A DNA stretch of 64,000 nucleotides, taken from positions 1 to 64,000 of the IMG/VR virus record IMGVR_UViG_3300008259_003680; one strand, written 5' to 3'. Below are positions 61,111 to 64,000 of the stretch, piece after piece. Source of the DNA: a virus. The notes beneath the pieces are model-generated. The model had not been told where the DNA came from, did not search any database, and saw only the letters and a program-made list of their open reading frames with translations. Positions within the stretch are counted from its first letter, which is position 1. Each line of letters begins with the position of its first letter. Both the position numbers and the translations under genes were made by a program.

Positions 61111-61710
61111 ATGAATACAGAACAAGATTTGATGCAAAGACTTGCGGTTTCCAAAAAGATTATGGAAAAACACAGTGAGATTAAAAGGGGTGATGTTAGA
61201 AATACATCACAAATAACTGAAAGTTTTGACACACCAGACACAACATATAATGTACCAGGTGATGTTATGGTTGAACAAACACAAACACCAAGTTATAACC
61301 CAACTCAACCATTAGAAAAAGATAAGATTTTAAAGTCAAAATTACCAGACGAAATCAAACGACTTATGATTGAACAACCAATTGTTCAACCAAACACAAT
61401 GACCGGTCCGACAATTTCAAATGAGGTTATTGAAGGCGCACAAAGATTGATGAAAAAAGATACAATATCTGATTTTCCTCAAAAACAAAAAATAACAGAA
61501 TCACATAACTCATCAAATATCAATATGGGCGATCTAAAAACAATGATTAGAGACGTTGTTAGAGACACCGTTAGAGATGTGGTTAGAGAAGAACTTCAAG
61601 AAGCCGGGATGTTGATTGAATCAACAACAAACACAAATGAGGTTATTCAATTTAAAGTCGGAAATACCGTATTTGTTGGAAAGGTAACAAAGGTTAAAAA
61701 ATTAAAATAA
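61111..61710 (+). CDS. Hypothetical protein, 199 aa, possible virion core component
   Basis: No enzyme was recognised. The N-terminal part has LAVSKKIMEKHSEI, then a Pro-rich region, an LPDEIKRLMIEQPI segment and a helix MGDLKTMIRDVVRD that repeats VRDTVRDVVREEL. The C-terminal VIQFKVGNTVFVGKVTKVKKLK looks like a small beta domain. From memory, proteins with this layout are conserved in T4-like environmental phages, some in the virion. A terminator follows the stop. Confidence 0.7.
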   Translation: MNTEQDLMQRLAVSKKIMEKHSEIKRGDVRNTSQITESFDTPDTTYNVPGDVMVEQTQTPSYNPTQPLEKDKILKSKLPDEIKRLMIEQPIVQPNTMTGPTISNEVIEGAQRLMKKDTISDFPQKQKITESHNSSNINMGDLKTMIRDVVRDTVRDVVREELQEAGMLIESTTNTNEVIQFKVGNTVFVGKVTKVKKLK

Positions 61711-61733
61711 CTACGTATCATCGGTTATTTAAG

Positions 61734-61763
61734 AATCCACCTCAAAAGGGTGGATTTTTTATT
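61734..61763 (+). terminator. Terminator after the plus-strand small-gene operon
   Basis: Eight-base arms AATCCACC and GGTGGATT enclose a seven-base loop, followed by a T-rich run (TTTTTATTTTATT). It ends the operon that begins at 59248. Confidence 0.82.
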
Positions 61764-61773
61764 TTATTATAAC

Positions 61774-61781
61774 TATACTTG
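61774..61781 (+). promoter_or_regulatory. Candidate promoter -10 box for the GT-B gene
   Basis: TATACTTG matches the extended -10 of the gp32-like promoter at 11972-12001. It lies 17 bases before the ATG at 61799, and no good -35 sequence is visible upstream of it. Confidence 0.3.
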
Positions 61782-61798
61782 AATTAAATTATTAGTAT

Positions 61799-63010
61799 AT
61801 GTCAAAAATTAAAGTTTTATGTCTGCCCTCAGACACATCTGGAGTTTTTAAATTCCGCTCTGGAGACCCCCACGTTATGTTACAAAATAACTACCCAGAT
61901 GAGTATCACGTAGATATTGATTATCAACCAAAAGTTGATGATATGAATTTTTGGAAAAAATATGACATTGTTCATTTTCACAGAAATATCGGTCACGATT
62001 ATTCAAAAACTCCAGAGTTATTGAAAAAATTGAATGATATGGGTATTGTAACCATTATGGACTTGGACGATTATTGGTTACCAACAAAAGAACATCCGGT
62101 TCACCAATTAATTATGCAACACAAAATCCACGAAAAAATCATCGCAAATTTAAAAGCGGTTAGTTATGTTACAACAACAACATCAATTTTTGCCGATGAA
62201 ATTAAAAAATATAATAAGAATGTTTTTGTATTACCAAATGGTATTAATCCAAACGAACCACAATTCCAAGCTGAGACTTTACCATCCGAAAAACTACGTT
62301 TTGGGTGGTTAGGTGGCTCTTCACATTTGCATGACCTTAAACTTTTGGATGGGACTTTTAATGCTTTATCATCCCTAAAAGATCAATTTGGTGTATATTT
62401 ATGTGGGTTTGATACCAGAGGTACCGTAACGGAAATTAATCAACAAACAGGTCAACAATCACAACGACCAATCAAACCGGAAGAAACCGTTTGGGCTCGT
62501 TATGAAGAAATATTTACTGGTAGATACAATTTGGTTGATCCAAAACATAAAGAATTCTTAATGAAGTTTAGAGAAGAAGATTATGTCTCAGACACACAAC
62601 CATTTTACAATAGAGTTTGGACAAAACCAGTTACAAGTTACGCATCCAATTATAGGTTGTTTGACGTATCACTCGCACCAATTAAAAACCACATATTCAA
62701 CAGAGTTAAGTCACAGTTAAAAGTAATTGAAGCTGGATTCTATAAAAAGGCAATTATTGCTTCAAACATTGGTCCATATAAAATTGACCTTAAACATGCA
62801 CTTAAAAATGGTGAATTTGTAGATGGAAACGCATTATTGGTTGATGAAGTTAGAAGTGGAGATTGGGCCAAATATATGAAAAAACTTATTCAAAATCCCA
62901 ATTGGGCTTATGATTTGGGTCAGAGACTTTATGAAACAGTTAAAGATACGTATGACTTAAATAATATAACAAAAACACGTAGTGAACTATATAAATCCTT
63001 AATAAAATGA
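61799..63010 (+). CDS. GT-B glycosyltransferase (GT4-like), 403 aa
   Basis: The protein begins KIKVLCLPSDTSGVFKFR with a hydrophobic strand and glycine, and has DIVHFHRN, DLDDYWLP, then VFVLPNGINP, FGWLGGSSHLHDLKLL and KSQLKVIEAGFYKKAIIASN. These are the landmarks of GT-B retaining transferases. It would use a nucleotide sugar to modify a glycan or protein. It overlaps the following exonuclease gene by four bases. The donor and acceptor are unknown; the other glycosyltransferase-like genes lie 10-17 kb upstream. Confidence 0.82.
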   Translation: MSKIKVLCLPSDTSGVFKFRSGDPHVMLQNNYPDEYHVDIDYQPKVDDMNFWKKYDIVHFHRNIGHDYSKTPELLKKLNDMGIVTIMDLDDYWLPTKEHPVHQLIMQHKIHEKIIANLKAVSYVTTTTSIFADEIKKYNKNVFVLPNGINPNEPQFQAETLPSEKLRFGWLGGSSHLHDLKLLDGTFNALSSLKDQFGVYLCGFDTRGTVTEINQQTGQQSQRPIKPEETVWARYEEIFTGRYNLVDPKHKEFLMKFREEDYVSDTQPFYNRVWTKPVTSYASNYRLFDVSLAPIKNHIFNRVKSQLKVIEAGFYKKAIIASNIGPYKIDLKHALKNGEFVDGNALLVDEVRSGDWAKYMKKLIQNPNWAYDLGQRLYETVKDTYDLNNITKTRSELYKSLIK

Positions 63011-63708
63011 TAAATACACCCATTACAAAAATATTATTCTTGGACATTGAAACCGTTGGTGGTTGTCCGGATTTGGAATCTTGTGAAAGGTTTAATCCAG
63101 AACTTGCCGAACAATTTAATAAATATTATGATTGGTTTTTAAAAAGATTTCCTGAAGATTCCGTATTATTTAAAGATGAGGTATTTGAAAAACGAGCAGC
63201 ACTTGTTCCAGAATTTGCCAAAATTGTTTGTGTATCAATGGCATTTGTTATGGAGAACGGTGAAATCAAAAAACAAACATTTTCAAACGACAACGAACAT
63301 GAATTGTTACTTCAGGTAAGAAACCTATTAGATAGGTGTAACAAATTGGATTTTTATTTGTGTGGACACAATTTAAAGAACTTTGATATTCCAATGTTGG
63401 CAAAAAGAATGATGATAAACGGAATTTTACCGTCTAAACTATTACCATCTTACGATACAAAACCTTGGGAAGTTAAAGCTATTGACACAAAGGAAATTTG
63501 GCAATACGGTTCATATACCGCCATTGGTTCTTTGGATCTTGTTTGTTCAACAATGGGTATTCCAACACCAAAAGACGGTGAAATAACCGGGGCGAATGTT
63601 CATAAAGCATATTGGGGAGAACAAAAATTAAATGAAATTGCCGAATATTGTGAAAAAGATGTGGATGTATTAATACAATTCATAAAAAAATTAAAAGAAT
63701 TAAAATAA
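63007..63708 (+). CDS. DEDD-family 3'-5' exonuclease, 233 aa
   Basis: The enzyme carries LFLDIETVG (D13, E15) as motif I, CGHNLKNFDIPMLAKR as motif II and EYCEKDVDVL as motif III, the DEDDy set of 3'-5' exonucleases related to the proofreading domain of family B polymerases. It is a stand-alone nuclease with no polymerase domain, probably for DNA repair or recombination. The dUTPase gene that follows begins on the last base of its stop codon, so both are likely co-translated. Confidence 0.85.
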   Translation: MINTPITKILFLDIETVGGCPDLESCERFNPELAEQFNKYYDWFLKRFPEDSVLFKDEVFEKRAALVPEFAKIVCVSMAFVMENGEIKKQTFSNDNEHELLLQVRNLLDRCNKLDFYLCGHNLKNFDIPMLAKRMMINGILPSKLLPSYDTKPWEVKAIDTKEIWQYGSYTAIGSLDLVCSTMGIPTPKDGEITGANVHKAYWGEQKLNEIAEYCEKDVDVLIQFIKKLKELK

Positions 63709-64000
63709 TGGAACAAAATTTTGATGATTTAAAAAATAGTTTGGATTTTTTGAAAGATTTTGAACAAAAAATCACTGGACTTAGTACTGACGATCCACAA
63801 AAATTACTAGATGAGTTGGGTATTGATTTTGACGAATTAAATTCTCATTTTGAAAAATCAATGGAAAAAAAGATATCATTAAATTATGTTAATGAATCGG
63901 ACAACAAAGAACCAAAATATGAGTATGAAACAGATTCTGGTTTTGACTTACGGTCAACCGAAGATGTCTATATTTCGGCAGGAGATAGAAAATTGGTACC
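63708..64000 (+). CDS. dut: dUTPase, N-terminal part only (runs off the window)
   Basis: The 97 visible codons start with about 70 charged residues (MEQNFDDLKNSLDFLKDFEQ...), then YETDSGFDLRS, the first motif of trimeric dUTP pyrophosphatases, followed by VYISAGDRKLVP. This enzyme hydrolyses dUTP to dUMP, keeping uracil out of DNA. The N-terminal extension is longer than in most phage dUTPases and looks helical. The remaining motifs lie beyond the window. The ATG at 63708 overlaps the exonuclease stop by one base. Confidence 0.82.
   Translation, partial: MEQNFDDLKNSLDFLKDFEQKITGLSTDDPQKLLDELGIDFDELNSHFEKSMEKKISLNYVNESDNKEPKYEYETDSGFDLRSTEDVYISAGDRKLV

Noticed and set aside
1-64000. tRNA genes
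   Set aside because: No cloverleaf-like segments with a TTCGA-type arm and matching acceptor stem were noticed in the gaps; a dedicated tRNA search was not possible.

Overview
The window is a gene-dense, AT-rich stretch of a T4-like contractile-tailed phage genome (myovirus), probably from an aquatic or environmental source. It carries recognisable counterparts of T4 NrdA/NrdB, gp41 helicase, RNase H, UvsX, gp32, gp43 polymerase, tail sheath gp18, tail tube gp19, tape measure, and gp26-, gp53-, gp13- and gp15-like structural proteins. The host is not identified. Start codons are mostly preceded by A/T-rich leaders with no clear Shine-Dalgarno sequence, and two promoter candidates resemble the TAnnTTTG/TAtacTTG type, so a Bacteroidota host is a reasonable inference, not a proof. 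No tRNA, rRNA, CRISPR array, terminase, portal or major capsid gene was seen. No stretch over 300 bases lacks a gene.

Layout. 1-12 kb (minus strand): start of a probable baseplate gene, then nucleotide and DNA metabolism: nrdA, nrdB, replicative helicase with an intein in its P-loop, RNase H/FEN, C5-cytosine methyltransferase with an intein in its catalytic PCQ motif, a small ribbon-helix-helix-like protein, UvsX, and a gp32-like SSB with its own promoter. 12-37 kb (minus): tail and baseplate block with two giant baseplate proteins (2180 and 1891 aa), a gp53-like protein, tape measure, a gp26-like chaperone gene whose second half is reached by a probable +1 frameshift, tail tube, a plus-strand homing endonuclease, a HAD-like protein, an oversized sheath, and neck/completion proteins. 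37-42 kb (plus): SNF2 helicase, a metallopeptidase-superoxide dismutase fusion, and a neck protein. 41.8-45.7 kb (minus): DNA polymerase and small or membrane proteins.

45.7-59 kb is the accessory and host-recognition block: a J-domain protein, a methyltransferase, a GT8 glycosyltransferase, a translationally coupled plus-strand sulfation cassette (sulfotransferase, APS kinase fused to an HxGH nucleotidyltransferase, DUF2061 membrane protein), two further glycosyltransferase-like genes, a long YadA-head-like SHAEG-repeat tail fibre that is frameshifted near its end, and a LamG/PT-linker adhesin-like protein. 59-64 kb (plus): small probable virion or core proteins, a WYL-like protein, a GT-B glycosyltransferase, a DEDD exonuclease, and the start of a dUTPase.

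The most notable possibility is that the phage makes its own PAPS and sulfates a glycan or protein, alongside a methyltransferase and several glycosyltransferases sitting beside the fibre genes. Other standouts are the metallopeptidase-MnSOD fusion, a class 3 (WCT) intein in the helicase, the frameshifted tail chaperone, the microhomology-like deletion in the fibre repeats, and a recurring sense-oriented TATTTAT(A/T) box ahead of structural genes on both strands.
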